Shown here one piece after another: positions 8,295-17,037 of a DNA stretch of 47,446 nucleotides (its first letter is position 1; every line of letters begins with the position of its first letter). Under the pieces are notes generated by a model that ran no database searches, was not told where the DNA came from, and saw only the letters and a program-made list of their open reading frames with translations. The DNA is from Methylophilaceae bacterium (GTDB lineage: Bacteria > Pseudomonadota > Gammaproteobacteria > Burkholderiales > Methylophilaceae). The stretch is from assembly GCA_947451235.1 (NCBI GenBank), contig CANFZA010000008.1, positions 1 through 47,446 on the forward strand. The letters run 5' to 3'. The position numbers and the translations under genes were made by a program.

Positions 8295-9245
8295 ATGAAT
8301 AATTTTACAGTAGAGGCCATTGAGCTTACTAGGCTTTATGGCGGACGTGAAGCCGTGAGCAATGTAAGCTTCACCTTAAGCAAAGGCCAAGTTTTAGGCT
8401 TTTTAGGCCCCAACGGTGCAGGCAAATCGACCACCATGAAAATGCTGACAGGCAACCTTGCGCCTAGCAATGGCTCGGTCAAAATATGCGGCATCGACAT
8501 GATAGAGCACCCAAAAGAAGCCAAAGCGCTGATTGGTTATTTACCTGAAATGCGCCCCTTATATAAAGAGCTTACTGTGGATGAGTATTTAACCATCGCG
8601 GCAAGGTTACATCGTGTAAGTGCTGGCAACATTAAAAAAGCGGTAGAAATTGCTAAAGAGCGCTGTGGTTTAGGCCACATGAGCAAGCGCCTGATTGAGA
8701 ATTTATCCAATGGTTATCAACAGCGCGTTGGCATTGCACAAGCCATTATTCATAACCCGATGGTGGTGATTTTAGATGAACCTACCGTAGGCCTAGATCC
8801 TATTCAAATACGTGATATTCGCGCCTTGATTCGTGAAGTTGGCGCGGAGCGCAGCGTGATTATCTCTACCCACATTTTGCCTGAAGTTGAAATGGTTTGT
8901 GACCATGTGCAAATTATCGATAAAGGTAAATTGGTGTTCAACGGTGCGATTGATGTGCTTAAAAAGCAGCGTATTGGCAATAAGCTTTTAATTGCAATGC
9001 ACAACCCACCTAGCACTGATGAGTTGCTCAAAATTGCTGGTGTGACTGAAGTTGAGGCTTTATCAGCAGGCCAAATGCGCGTGCGTTTTGCCGACGATGC
9101 TGCACCAGCGGAAGCAATTGTGCAGGCAGCAGTGCAAAACAACTGGGGTTTACATCAAATTGCACCAGATCAAACCAGCTTAGAAGATGTATTTGTACAG
9201 CTTACTTATCAAGAACAAGCTGTTCCAGAAGCGTCAGTTAGCTAA
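8295..9245 (+). CDS. ABC transporter ATP-binding protein, GldA-like
   Basis: ATP-hydrolysing subunit of an ABC-2 type exporter. Visible motifs are Walker A GPNGAGKSTT, signature LSNGYQQRVGIAQ, Walker B VVILDEPTVGLD and the switch histidine in IISTH. A C-terminal extension of ~90 residues follows the ATPase core, as in GldA-type proteins. I prefer the ATG at 8295 with GAG 5 nt before it to the GTG at 8289. A permease (9268) and a GldG-like protein (10109) follow on the same strand, with a DUF4340 protein after them, so this is the first gene of an operon. The gld names come from gliding-motility genes of Bacteroidetes; the proteobacterial versions have no proven role in motility, and the substrate is unknown. 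Confidence 0.92.
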   Translation: MNNFTVEAIELTRLYGGREAVSNVSFTLSKGQVLGFLGPNGAGKSTTMKMLTGNLAPSNGSVKICGIDMIEHPKEAKALIGYLPEMRPLYKELTVDEYLTIAARLHRVSAGNIKKAVEIAKERCGLGHMSKRLIENLSNGYQQRVGIAQAIIHNPMVVILDEPTVGLDPIQIRDIRALIREVGAERSVIISTHILPEVEMVCDHVQIIDKGKLVFNGAIDVLKKQRIGNKLLIAMHNPPSTDELLKIAGVTEVEALSAGQMRVRFADDAAPAEAIVQAAVQNNWGLHQIAPDQTSLEDVFVQLTYQEQAVPEASVS

Positions 9246-9267
9246 CAATTAGCCTTAAGGTCGAATC

Positions 9268-10014
9268 ATGATTATCAATGTTGCAAGAAAAGAACTTAAA
9301 AGTATGTTTGCCTCGCCTATGGGCTGGGTAATTTTATCGTTGCTGATGTTTGCTTTCGGTACCTACTACTTGAATGGTGTTAACGATTACTTTGCCGTAA
9401 TGTCAGGCGCCATGCGCCCAGCAGAACGTACTGGCGTTACCCAATTTGTAGGGCAAATGGTGTATGGCTTTGCTTCATTTATGGTGTTATTTGCCGTACC
9501 GCTACTTTCAATGCGCTTAATCAGTGAAGAACGTCGTAGCCAAACATTACCATTTTTGTTTAGCGCGCCTATCTCACTCACAGAAATAGTGATGGGCAAG
9601 TTTTTAGGCTTGGTGGCATTCTTAGGCATATTAGTAGTTTTTATTGGCGCAATGTTATGCACGCTGAACATTTGGGCGGACATCGATTTTGGCTTCATTC
9701 TTGCAAACTCACTTGGTTTATTGCTAATGGTGGCTAGCTTTTCTGCGCTAGGTTTATATTTTTCTAGCCTGACACAACAACCAGTAGTGGCGGCAATCTT
9801 AACCTTTGTCGCGTTATTCGCACTTATGTTTTTAGACCGCTTTTTTGCGGGCGACCCAAGCAACACTTTGGCGAGCTTATCGCTCACGCGCCACTTTCAA
9901 TCGTTCTCAGGTGGTTTGATTGATACGGCTGACATTGCTTATTTTGGCTTATTTATCTTGACCTTTTTAACCCTAACCGTACGTCGCTTAGATGCTGACC
10001 GTTTACGTGGTTAA
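9268..10014 (+). CDS. ABC-2 type permease, GldF-like
   Basis: 248 residues with six hydrophobic segments (MGWVILSLLMFAFG near the start, then around residues 60, 110, 145, 175 and 225), a conserved LISEERRSQTLPFLFSAPIS region between the second and third segments that is typical of ABC-2 permeases, and PISLTEIVMGKFLG, the usual coupling region. It starts 22 bp after the ATPase gene with a purine-rich AAGG ahead of the ATG. It is the membrane partner of the GldA-like ATPase; the cargo is not evident. Confidence 0.9.
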   Translation: MIINVARKELKSMFASPMGWVILSLLMFAFGTYYLNGVNDYFAVMSGAMRPAERTGVTQFVGQMVYGFASFMVLFAVPLLSMRLISEERRSQTLPFLFSAPISLTEIVMGKFLGLVAFLGILVVFIGAMLCTLNIWADIDFGFILANSLGLLLMVASFSALGLYFSSLTQQPVVAAILTFVALFALMFLDRFFAGDPSNTLASLSLTRHFQSFSGGLIDTADIAYFGLFILTFLTLTVRRLDADRLRG

Positions 10015-10034
10015 TGTGGCTTATTAAATTTAAC

Positions 10035-10066
10035 GCTAGTTGAAGTTAACGTCAGTTCAAGTTAAC
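10035..10066. repeat. 16-bp direct tandem repeat
   Basis: GCTAGTTGAAGTTAAC (10035-10050) is followed directly by GTCAGTTCAAGTTAAC (10051-10066), 13 of 16 positions matching by eye. It lies in the 94-bp gap between the permease and the GldG-like gene. Confidence 0.7.
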
Positions 10067-10108
10067 ACCAGACAAATTTAGAACTTGTGAAATATTGGAT
10101 CTTGTAAA

Positions 10109-11494
10109 ATGAATATCAATCGTAAATTACGCCTTCAGTTATTAGTGCAAAACAGCTTTTTTGTGGTGCTGTTTTTAATGCTAATTGTTTTACTAGGCTA
10201 CTTAGCTAGTCAATATCACTTTGCTAAAGATATTACTCAGGCCAATCGCAACATCTTGACGCAAGGTAGCGTTAACGTGCTTAAGCAAATGAAAGAACCC
10301 ATTAACATTACCGTATTTGCCACTAAAGACGATGCAACAGGCGGTGATAACTTCCGTAAGGGCATGATTGATTTTGTGGCACGTTATCAACGTGAAAAAA
10401 AGAACGTACATTTAACCTTTGTAAATCCGTCAGTTGAGCCAAAATTAGCGCAAGATGCCGGCATTAAAAATGATGGTGAAGTCATCGTTGAATACCAAAA
10501 ACGTATTGAACACATTACGCCGCCAATTGCTGAGCAAGAAATGACTAATTTATTGGTACGTTTATCTAGAACCAATCAACAAGCTGTCATGTATTTAGAT
10601 GGCCACGGTGAACGTAATTTAATTGGTGTTAAAAACTTTGACATTGGTGAATTTGGCAAACAATTACAGGCTAAAGGCTTTAAATTTGCCAATCCAGATT
10701 TAACTATCGCTCAAGCGGTACCAAGCAATGGCGCAATGTTAGTGATTGCCAGCCCACAAGTGGACGTCAGTGATGTTGAAGCTAAAAAGATCAAAGCATA
10801 TCTTGAAGGTGGCGGCAATTTGTTGTGGTTATTAGATGACAACAATTTACGCGGCTTAAAAGACGTGGCTGAATATCTAGGTTTACAAGTTTCACCTGGT
10901 ATTGCAATGGATATGGCCTCAGCGCAATATGGCGCAGATGCACGTGTTTCATTTGCAAGTTTATATGGTGAGCATGCGATTACGTCTAACTTTATGTTGC
11001 GTACACTCTTCCCTGAAGCCCATGAAGTTACGGCTCGTGGAACAGATGAAAATGGTTGGAAAGTCAGCAACTTAGTCGAAGTAGCGCCTAATGGCTGGCT
11101 AGCTTCTGAAAAATTGGCTAAAGATGTGAAGCCGATATTTAATGAGAAAAAAGATAAAAAAGGCCCGATTAATATCGGCGTAGCGCTTGAGCGTACTTAT
11201 GGTAAAAAAGGCCAACGTATTGTGGTGATGGGTAACGCTAACTTTTTATCAAACACCTTCATTACCAATGGTGGAAACTTAGATTTGGGCGTCAATATGG
11301 TCAACTGGCTAGCTGGCGATGACAAACTCATCACTATTCAACCTATGCCACTTAAAGACATTAACGTGACGATTCCTGATACTGATTCAGGCCGTTTGAT
11401 TGCTTGGACTGTGTTTCATGCCTTCCAATATTTCATTCCACTAGGCATGATGATTGCAGGCTTTTATTTGTGGTGGAAACGTAGAAAAGCGTAA
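10109..11494 (+). CDS. GldG-family ABC system substrate-binding/auxiliary protein
   Basis: 461 residues: one N-terminal transmembrane segment (FFVVLFLMLIVLLGYLASQ), a long periplasmic part and one C-terminal transmembrane segment (FQYFIPLGMMIAGFYLWW) followed by WKRRKA. The periplasmic part has the features of the ABC-type uncharacterised transport domain found in GldG: a region around EPINITVFATKDD, a GHGERNL motif near residue 165 and GGNLLWLLDD near 235. It belongs to the same operon as the ATPase and permease. In this family the protein is thought to act as an anchored partner of the transporter; there is no direct evidence for its ligand. Confidence 0.88.
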   Translation: MNINRKLRLQLLVQNSFFVVLFLMLIVLLGYLASQYHFAKDITQANRNILTQGSVNVLKQMKEPINITVFATKDDATGGDNFRKGMIDFVARYQREKKNVHLTFVNPSVEPKLAQDAGIKNDGEVIVEYQKRIEHITPPIAEQEMTNLLVRLSRTNQQAVMYLDGHGERNLIGVKNFDIGEFGKQLQAKGFKFANPDLTIAQAVPSNGAMLVIASPQVDVSDVEAKKIKAYLEGGGNLLWLLDDNNLRGLKDVAEYLGLQVSPGIAMDMASAQYGADARVSFASLYGEHAITSNFMLRTLFPEAHEVTARGTDENGWKVSNLVEVAPNGWLASEKLAKDVKPIFNEKKDKKGPINIGVALERTYGKKGQRIVVMGNANFLSNTFITNGGNLDLGVNMVNWLAGDDKLITIQPMPLKDINVTIPDTDSGRLIAWTVFHAFQYFIPLGMMIAGFYLWWKRRKA

Positions 11495-11513
11495 GCTAGC
11501 GTTCACGTTCATT

Positions 11514-11578
11514 TGTAGGAGGAGCCTCCGTATTTTAGATGCGCCTCCGCCACGTGGTCGAGTATCTCTACTCGCGAC
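11514..11578. repeat. REP-like double-hairpin element
   Basis: Two strong inverted repeats lie in a 128-bp gap: GGAGG-AG-CCTCC at 11518-11529 and CGAGTA-TCTC-TACTCG at 11559-11574, the latter extendable by GT/AC with a two-base bulge. The element opens with TGTAGGAG, as many proteobacterial REP sequences do. It is richer in G+C than the flanking genes. It lies within the operon between the GldG-like gene and the DUF4340 gene. A single copy was seen in the window, so the REP label is a suggestion. Confidence 0.5.
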
Positions 11579-11622
11579 TAGAAATAACTTCTGATTCAAT
11601 ATTTGCAGTAAAAAGGTCACAC

Positions 11623-12531
11623 ATGAAAAATCGCTGGTTACTTAATTTAATGATGCTTTGCCTAGTGGCAGGCTTGGTCACATTTTTATACCTACGTCCT
11701 AAACAAGCGTTAGACCAAGCAGATAGTTATGAAATATCTAGCTACAAATTATCTGAATTTAACGGCATTAGTGTTGAGTTTCCTACGAAAGCGCCTGTTA
11801 CTTTTGAGAAAGTAAATGGTTTTTGGCGTTTAACCGCACCTAATCAAACACGTGCAGATCAAGCTTCTGTGCAACGAATTTTATCGATTATTGCGGCAAA
11901 AACTAAAGATAAAATCACTAAAGACAAATTTGAAGCGGCTGATTTAGAGAAATTTGGACTAAATAATCCTTCAGTAAAACTGAAATTGATTAGAGATAAA
12001 AATAGTAGTGAAGAATTTTTATTCGGAACACATAACCCTGTCACCGACGAGCAATATGTAGCACACAAAGGTGCAATTTACTTGCTGGCTAATGCTTATG
12101 GTGAAGCTGCGGCTACGCAAGTGATTGAATTGGTGGACAAAGCGCCATTAAAACCAACAGAAAAAGTAGCCGGTTTTGATTTTAGCCACTTAGAGCAATG
12201 GGAAGCCACCAGACTGCATTTAGACCTAGTTGATGGCAAATGGAAAGCTTCTATCGCCACTGCCAAGCCACAACAAAACGAACTTAATGAGTGGTTAGAT
12301 TATTCTTGGGTACACACAATGGCTAAATCAGTAGAGTTTTATACGCCTGATCGTAAAACTACTTACCCGTCGTTTGAGATAAAAATGGCCGATGGTAAAA
12401 GTGTGCATTTTGATAAAATTCAAGAATCACCAGATTTGCTTTTAGGTCGTCCTGACGAAGGTTTGATTTATAATTTTCCAGCGGATTCAGGTTTTTCTAT
12501 GTTGAACCCTCCGCTAAACATACCCAATTAA
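11623..12531 (+). CDS. DUF4340 domain-containing protein
   Basis: 302 residues when started at the ATG at 11623, which has AAAGG upstream and gives MKNRWLLNLMMLCLVAGLVTFLYL, a signal anchor. An upstream ATG at 11539 would add 28 residues encoded by the REP-like hairpins and is unlikely. The rest is soluble, with two copies of the DUF4340 pattern (LEKFGLNNPSVKLKL and the later FDFSHLEQWEATRLHL). DUF4340 genes regularly follow GldA-F-G type transporters in beta- and gammaproteobacteria, so it is probably a periplasmic, membrane-tethered partner of that system. Molecular function unknown. Confidence 0.85.
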   Translation: MKNRWLLNLMMLCLVAGLVTFLYLRPKQALDQADSYEISSYKLSEFNGISVEFPTKAPVTFEKVNGFWRLTAPNQTRADQASVQRILSIIAAKTKDKITKDKFEAADLEKFGLNNPSVKLKLIRDKNSSEEFLFGTHNPVTDEQYVAHKGAIYLLANAYGEAAATQVIELVDKAPLKPTEKVAGFDFSHLEQWEATRLHLDLVDGKWKASIATAKPQQNELNEWLDYSWVHTMAKSVEFYTPDRKTTYPSFEIKMADGKSVHFDKIQESPDLLLGRPDEGLIYNFPADSGFSMLNPPLNIPN

Positions 12532-12575
12532 CAGCCTAAACCGACACTCAGACTAATTAAAAATAAAGCCCACAC

Positions 12576-13391
12576 ATGCCAGAATTACCAGAGGTTGAAA
12601 CCACGCGACGCGGGCTTTTGCCTTTGGTTGGCAAAACAGTAAAATCTGTCACCATTCGTCATGCCACACTACGCTGGCCAATTCCAAAGTTCTTGCCAGA
12701 AACCTTACCTAGCCAAACGCTGCGAGGCCTTACTCGTAGAGCGAAATACATACTCTGTGAGTTTGATAGCGGAGCACTATTACTGCATTTAGGCATGTCT
12801 GGTCGCATTCAATTGCTAGATTGCAATTATCCGCCAGAAAAACACGATCACTTTGATATTGAGTTTAACGATAATCAGGTATTGCGCCTGCGTGACCCAC
12901 GCAGATTTGGCGCAGTGCTATGGATAGACAACAAAGAAAACAACCATACTTTGCTCAACAGCTTAGGCCCGGAACCACTAGAAGACGGCTTTAATGCCAA
13001 GTATTTACACAAGGCTTTAAGTAATAAATCGTTGGCGATTAAAAACGCCATTATGGATGGCCACGTGGTGGTAGGCGTTGGTAATATCTACGCCTCAGAA
13101 TCGCTATTTCGTGCGCGTATACATCCAGAAACAGCGGCTAAGCAGCTATCACTCAAGCGCTGTGAAAAGCTAGTCGCAGAAATCAAAAGCACCTTGAATG
13201 ATGCCTTAGCAGCAGGCGGTAGTAGTTTGCGTGATTTTTTTGGTACTGATGGCAACCCCGGCTATTTTCAGCAAGAATACTTTGCTTATGGCCGCACAGA
13301 TCAACCTTGCAAAGTGTGCGCTAAAGCGATCAAATGCATACGTTTAGGTCAGCGTTCTACCTTTTTTTGTGAGCATTGCCAAAAGCGTTAA
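12576..13391 (+). CDS. mutM: formamidopyrimidine-DNA glycosylase (Fpg)
   Basis: Removes 8-oxoguanine and ring-opened purines from DNA and nicks the abasic site (base excision repair). The start PELPEVETTRRGL includes the catalytic N-terminal proline and Glu; LHLGMSGR carries the conserved lysine/histidine region, GVGNIYASE is present, and the C-terminal zinc finger is CKVCAKAIKC..(15)..FFCEHC. The 271 residues match E. coli Fpg (269). It starts 44 bp after the DUF4340 gene and ends 51 bp before the convergent ubiB. Confidence 0.97.
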   Translation: MPELPEVETTRRGLLPLVGKTVKSVTIRHATLRWPIPKFLPETLPSQTLRGLTRRAKYILCEFDSGALLLHLGMSGRIQLLDCNYPPEKHDHFDIEFNDNQVLRLRDPRRFGAVLWIDNKENNHTLLNSLGPEPLEDGFNAKYLHKALSNKSLAIKNAIMDGHVVVGVGNIYASESLFRARIHPETAAKQLSLKRCEKLVAEIKSTLNDALAAGGSSLRDFFGTDGNPGYFQQEYFAYGRTDQPCKVCAKAIKCIRLGQRSTFFCEHCQKR

Positions 13392-13442
13392 TGTGCGTAA
13401 TTAAGCTTAAGAAACAAGTACGTTAAGACTAAAGTTACTTTC

Positions 13443-14987
13443 CTAAGAAGTCGACATTAACAAAAAGCCAGCAACCTGAAGTAGCAGTATGAACAACACG
13501 GCCAACGTTAACCGCTTTTGCCAGCGCGCTTGCTTCTGCTGCGCTTCAACTAAAGCAGCCATCACTGCTCTCATAGGCGTATCTTGCTCGGCGTGAGTTT
13601 GTTGCAATAGAAACTGATGCACCAAGCGCGGCATTTGCGGCAGATTTTTGGCCATAGACGGTAATTCTTTTTTCAGCGTTTTTACGATACTACGCCAACC
13701 GACTTGCTCACTCATCCAACGACTTAGAAATGGTTTGGCAGTTTGCCAAAGATCAATATTCGGATCTAAATCGCGGCCTAAGCCTTCAATATTCAATAAG
13801 GTTTTTTGTAGCATCACTAATTGCGGTTGTATCACCACACCAAATCTGCGCGACATTTGAAATAAGCTTAATAAGGTACGGCCAAAAGAAATATCTTTAA
13901 GCGGCTTATCAAATATAGGCTCACAAATGGCGCGCACAGCAGTTTCTAGCGCTTCAACATTAGTATCTTTTGGTACCCATCCAGATTCAATATGCGCCAT
14001 CGCTACATCACGATAATCACGGTTGAAAAAAGCTAAAAAATTACGCGCAAGATAATATTTATCGGTTTCGCTCAGCGACCCCATAATGCCAAAATCTAGG
14101 GCAATATAACGGCCATCGTCAGCCACTAATATATTACCCGGGTGCATATCTGCGTGAAAAAAACCATCTCTAAACACTTGAGTAAAAAAGATATTCACAC
14201 CGTCATGCGCTAGCTTGGTAATGTCGATACCCTTGGCGCGTAACACATCCACCTTGCTCACTGGCGTGCCTATCATGCGCTGCATCACCATCACTTGCTC
14301 TCGGCACCAATCCCAATGCACTTCTGGCACCAATAAATCTTTGTTCGGAAAATTGCGTGCCAGCTGGCTACAATTAGCCGCCTCTAACGTTAAATCCAAT
14401 TCACTATGTGTATGAGTAGCAAACTCGGCAACCACTTCACGCGGCTTAAGGCGCTTACCTTCCGCCGATAAAAACTGTAATAACCAAGCGGCGGTATCTA
14501 GCAACATTAGGTCTTTGTTAATGACACTAGCAATACCTGGGCGTAACACTTTCACAGCAACTTGCGTACCATCTAGCAAATGCGCAAAATGCACCTGTGC
14601 TACGGAAGCACTAGCTACTGCAACTTGCTCAAAATCTAAAAAGACTTGGTTAAGTGGCAGGTTGTAGGCACGTTCTATGGTCTTTTCAATATCCGCATAG
14701 GCGAACGGCGGCACTTGGTCTTGTAACTTGGCCAATTCATCGGCAATATCCAGCGGAATCAAGTCGCGTCGGGTAGAAAGCATTTGCCCAAACTTAACAA
14801 AAATAGGGCCTAAAGCTTCAAGTGCTAAGCGTAACCTTTGCGCACGGGGCTGTTCTATATCGCGCCAAAATAACAGCACATTAATCAAGCCTTGAAACGG
14901 TTTTAGCTTGGTGTGGCCTAGAATCAGTTCATCAAGGCCAAATCTTAGCGCAATAAAAATGATATAAAAAAGTCGAAAAATACGCAT
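13443..14987 (-). CDS. ubiB: ubiquinone biosynthesis kinase-like protein UbiB
   Basis: Atypical kinase/ATPase of the ABC1/ADCK family needed for ubiquinone synthesis; associates with the inner membrane. It has 514 residues. Visible features are the family-specific [16 protein letters not shown] (KxGQ), the Ala-rich nucleotide loop [21 protein letters not shown] with the ATP lysine, [11 protein letters not shown] as the catalytic loop, and LDFGIMG. The C-terminus ends in a hydrophobic hairpin ([18 protein letters not shown]), also typical. It starts 4 bp after ubiJ and is the last gene of the DUF971-ubiE-ubiJ-ubiB group. Confidence 0.96.
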   Translation of the reverse strand: MRIFRLFYIIFIALRFGLDELILGHTKLKPFQGLINVLLFWRDIEQPRAQRLRLALEALGPIFVKFGQMLSTRRDLIPLDIADELAKLQDQVPPFAYADIEKTIERAYNLPLNQVFLDFEQVAVASASVAQVHFAHLLDGTQVAVKVLRPGIASVINKDLMLLDTAAWLLQFLSAEGKRLKPREVVAEFATHTHSELDLTLEAANCSQLARNFPNKDLLVPEVHWDWCREQVMVMQRMIGTPVSKVDVLRAKGIDITKLAHDGVNIFFTQVFRDGFFHADMHPGNILVADDGRYIALDFGIMGSLSETDKYYLARNFLAFFNRDYRDVAMAHIESGWVPKDTNVEALETAVRAICEPIFDKPLKDISFGRTLLSLFQMSRRFGVVIQPQLVMLQKTLLNIEGLGRDLDPNIDLWQTAKPFLSRWMSEQVGWRSIVKTLKKELPSMAKNLPQMPRLVHQFLLQQTHAEQDTPMRAVMAALVEAQQKQARWQKRLTLAVLFILLLQVAGFLLMSTS

Positions 14988-14991
14988 AGGT

Positions 14992-15636
14992 TTATGGTTG
15001 GCTATCTTCAGCGCTATGGCTGATTGGTTTGATTGAGTTATTTAAACTAGTTGATAGTTCAGGGTTGATTTTTTGCGCCAGCTTTGCCAGTTTTTTATCT
15101 AGCCTATCCACATCTGCACGCAAAGTATCCACTTCTGAAATAAACGCCTCTACATGACGTTTTTTAGCGATCATCGGGCTTTCTTCTTGCCAATATTCGC
15201 TTAACATTTCAGCAAGATTAATACTGGTTTCTTTGACCGATTGCACCGCATCACGTGAAAATGCGCCTAGCTTATTGGCCGGAATATCGCCGACTAATTT
15301 ACTTAAATCGTCTTCATAATCCCAACGCATATTAGCAAACACCTTAGCCAACTCAGCCGCTAAATGGGTATCGCCTTCAATCGTAATTAGCCGTTTTGCC
15401 GCTTCATCTTTGGCCATTAAACGCAAAGCCAAACTTAAAGACATCGCCACCGTCGCATCGGGCACATTGGTTTCGCCGGCAATAGCTAAACTACCATCTT
15501 CCAAGATCACCAAACTGCTACTCATCGCGGCAATCTTAAATTTAACCGACTTACCTGAAAATGGTTTAAGCATCGCATTTGCCCAGCTATTTTGCGAAAT
15601 TAAATGCTGTAGTACGCGGGTAGATAAGGTTTTTAG
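14992..15636 (-). CDS. ubiJ: ubiquinone biosynthesis accessory factor UbiJ (SCP2 domain)
   Basis: Lipid-binding accessory protein of the soluble ubiquinone-synthesis complex. I use the ATG at 15636 (214 residues, [11 protein letters not shown]), because the longer frame from 15678 would run 32 bp back into ubiE. Residues ~10-115 form an SCP2-type domain ([53 protein letters not shown]). The C-terminal third has a heptad-like [22 protein letters not shown], a predicted coiled coil seen in UbiJ. It is flanked by ubiE upstream (10 bp) and ubiB downstream (4 bp). Confidence 0.93.
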   Translation of the reverse strand, partial: LKTLSTRVLQHLISQNSWANAMLKPFSGKSVKFKIAAMSSSLVILEDGSLAIAGETNVPDATVAMSLSLALRLMAKDEAAKRLITIEGDTHLAAELAKVFANMRWDYEDDLSKLVGDIPANKLGAFSRDAVQSVKETSINLAEMLSEYWQEESPMIAKKRHVEAFISEVDTLRADVDRLDKKLAKLAQKINPELSTSLNNSIKPISHSAEDSQP

Positions 15637-15646
15637 CATAATAAAC

Positions 15647-16387
15647 TTAAGTTTTATAGCCTTTGTGTAAGGCCACAACGCCCGCAGATAGATTGTAATA
15701 ATCCACTTTACTTAAGCCAGCCTCTTCCATCATTTGCTTTAAAGTTTCCTGATCAGGATGCATGCGAATTGACTCTGCCAGATATTGATAACTTTCAGCA
15801 TCTTTTGCGAGTAACTTGCCCATAAATGGCAATAATTTAAATGAATATACATCGTAAATTTTAGAAAGCGGCTGCCAAACTTTTGAAAACTCAAGCACCA
15901 ATAAACGGCCGCCAACTTTAAGTACGCGTTGCATTTCTGCCAGCGCCAAATCTTTATGCGTCATGTTACGCAAACCAAAAGCGACAATCACGCAGTCAAA
16001 ATAATTATCTGGAAAAGGCAGTTTTTCAGCATCGCATTGCAAAGCCGGCACGTTTAAGCCCGCGTCCAGCATACGATCACGGCCAACGGCAAGCATAGAA
16101 GCATTAATGTCAGTCAAAATCACTTGCCCATCAGCGCCCACTTTTTTGGCGAACAATTTCGACAAATCACCGCTACCGCCGGCTATATCCAGCACTTTAT
16201 CACCTTGACTAACGCCACTAATTTCAACCGCAAAGCGCTTCCAGCCTCTATGCATGCCAGCCGACATTACATCGTTCATTAAGTCATATTTACTGGCAAC
16301 CGAATGAAAAACTTCGCCGACTTTTTTTGCTTTGTCAGCTTCGGCGACGGTTTTAAAGCCAAAATGCGTATTATTTTCAGTTGTCAT
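15647..16387 (-). CDS. ubiE: ubiquinone/menaquinone biosynthesis C-methyltransferase UbiE
   Basis: SAM-dependent C-methyltransferase of ubiquinone (and menaquinone) synthesis. The 246 residues match the family. Motifs: N-terminal THFGFKTV with [29 protein letters not shown], the SAM-binding [12 protein letters not shown] near residue 67, [25 protein letters not shown] and the C-terminal [10 protein letters not shown]. It is 62 bp downstream of the DUF971 gene. A short 9-bp duplication (ACCCAATTA/ACCCAATTT near 16400) occurs in that gap. Confidence 0.97.
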   Translation of the reverse strand: MTTENNTHFGFKTVAEADKAKKVGEVFHSVASKYDLMNDVMSAGMHRGWKRFAVEISGVSQGDKVLDIAGGSGDLSKLFAKKVGADGQVILTDINASMLAVGRDRMLDAGLNVPALQCDAEKLPFPDNYFDCVIVAFGLRNMTHKDLALAEMQRVLKVGGRLLVLEFSKVWQPLSKIYDVYSFKLLPFMGKLLAKDAESYQYLAESIRMHPDQETLKQMMEEAGLSKVDYYNLSAGVVALHKGYKT

Positions 16388-16449
16388 GATGTTTTATTTA
16401 ACCCAATTAACCCAATTTATTCTAATTTAATTCTAGTTTGCTAAAGCCT

Positions 16450-16821
16450 TTATTTCCGATGCACACCAGCCGCATCTAACTTGCCTAAGTATTCCAGCCA
16501 TAGCGCTTCATAATCTCTACCTAAATCATACAAATAATCCCATGAATATAAACCAGTGTTATGACCGTCAGAGAACACTAACTTGACCGCATAATTACCA
16601 ACTGGTTCTATTGCAACGATATTCACATCTTCTTTATCTAACTGCAGCACTTCTTGGCCTAAGCCGTGGCCTTTCACTTCCGCAGAAGGCGAATAGACAC
16701 GCAAAAATTCACATGACAATTGGCACTCGGTGTTGTTATCAAATTTGATTTCTAACAATCTAGATACTTGATGTAAACGAATATCGATTGGGCGTGGTGA
16801 GTTTGGAGTTAGGCCGCTCAT
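16450..16821 (-). CDS. DUF971 (gamma-butyrobetaine hydroxylase N-terminal-like) protein
   Basis: A small 123-residue protein with PRPIDIRLHQVSRLLEIKFD at the start, a middle CEFLRVYSPSAEV and a C-terminal GNYAVKLVFSDGHNTGLYSWDYLYDLG, the hallmark of DUF971. Stand-alone DUF971 proteins occur next to ubiE in many betaproteobacteria; an iron-sulfur-related role has been proposed for relatives, but no function is established. It is probably the first gene of the ubiE-ubiJ-ubiB unit and is divergent from the dynamin-like GTPase gene (216 bp apart). Confidence 0.9.
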   Translation of the reverse strand: MSGLTPNSPRPIDIRLHQVSRLLEIKFDNNTECQLSCEFLRVYSPSAEVKGHGLGQEVLQLDKEDVNIVAIEPVGNYAVKLVFSDGHNTGLYSWDYLYDLGRDYEALWLEYLGKLDAAGVHRK

Positions 16822-17037
16822 AATTTAGCTATACTTTTTAAAAGTAAGATAATAACAGAATGAAATACTTTACTGAGCTTGAAGCTAAAGTGTTGCTCAG
16901 AAAAGCCGTTAATCTTACAAATAAAACCGCTTATCTGAATATATATCTAAACGTAGTGAATAGTCGGCTGATTTATTTGAATAATTACACAATAATGATA
17001 AAGTAACATTACGAAATTGTAGTTTTTGGGATCAACG

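Noticed and set aside
11539-11622. Use of the upstream ATG at 11539 as the DUF4340 start.
   Set aside because: The extra 28 codons are the REP-like hairpins, and the ATG at 11623 has the ribosome binding site and begins a proper signal anchor.
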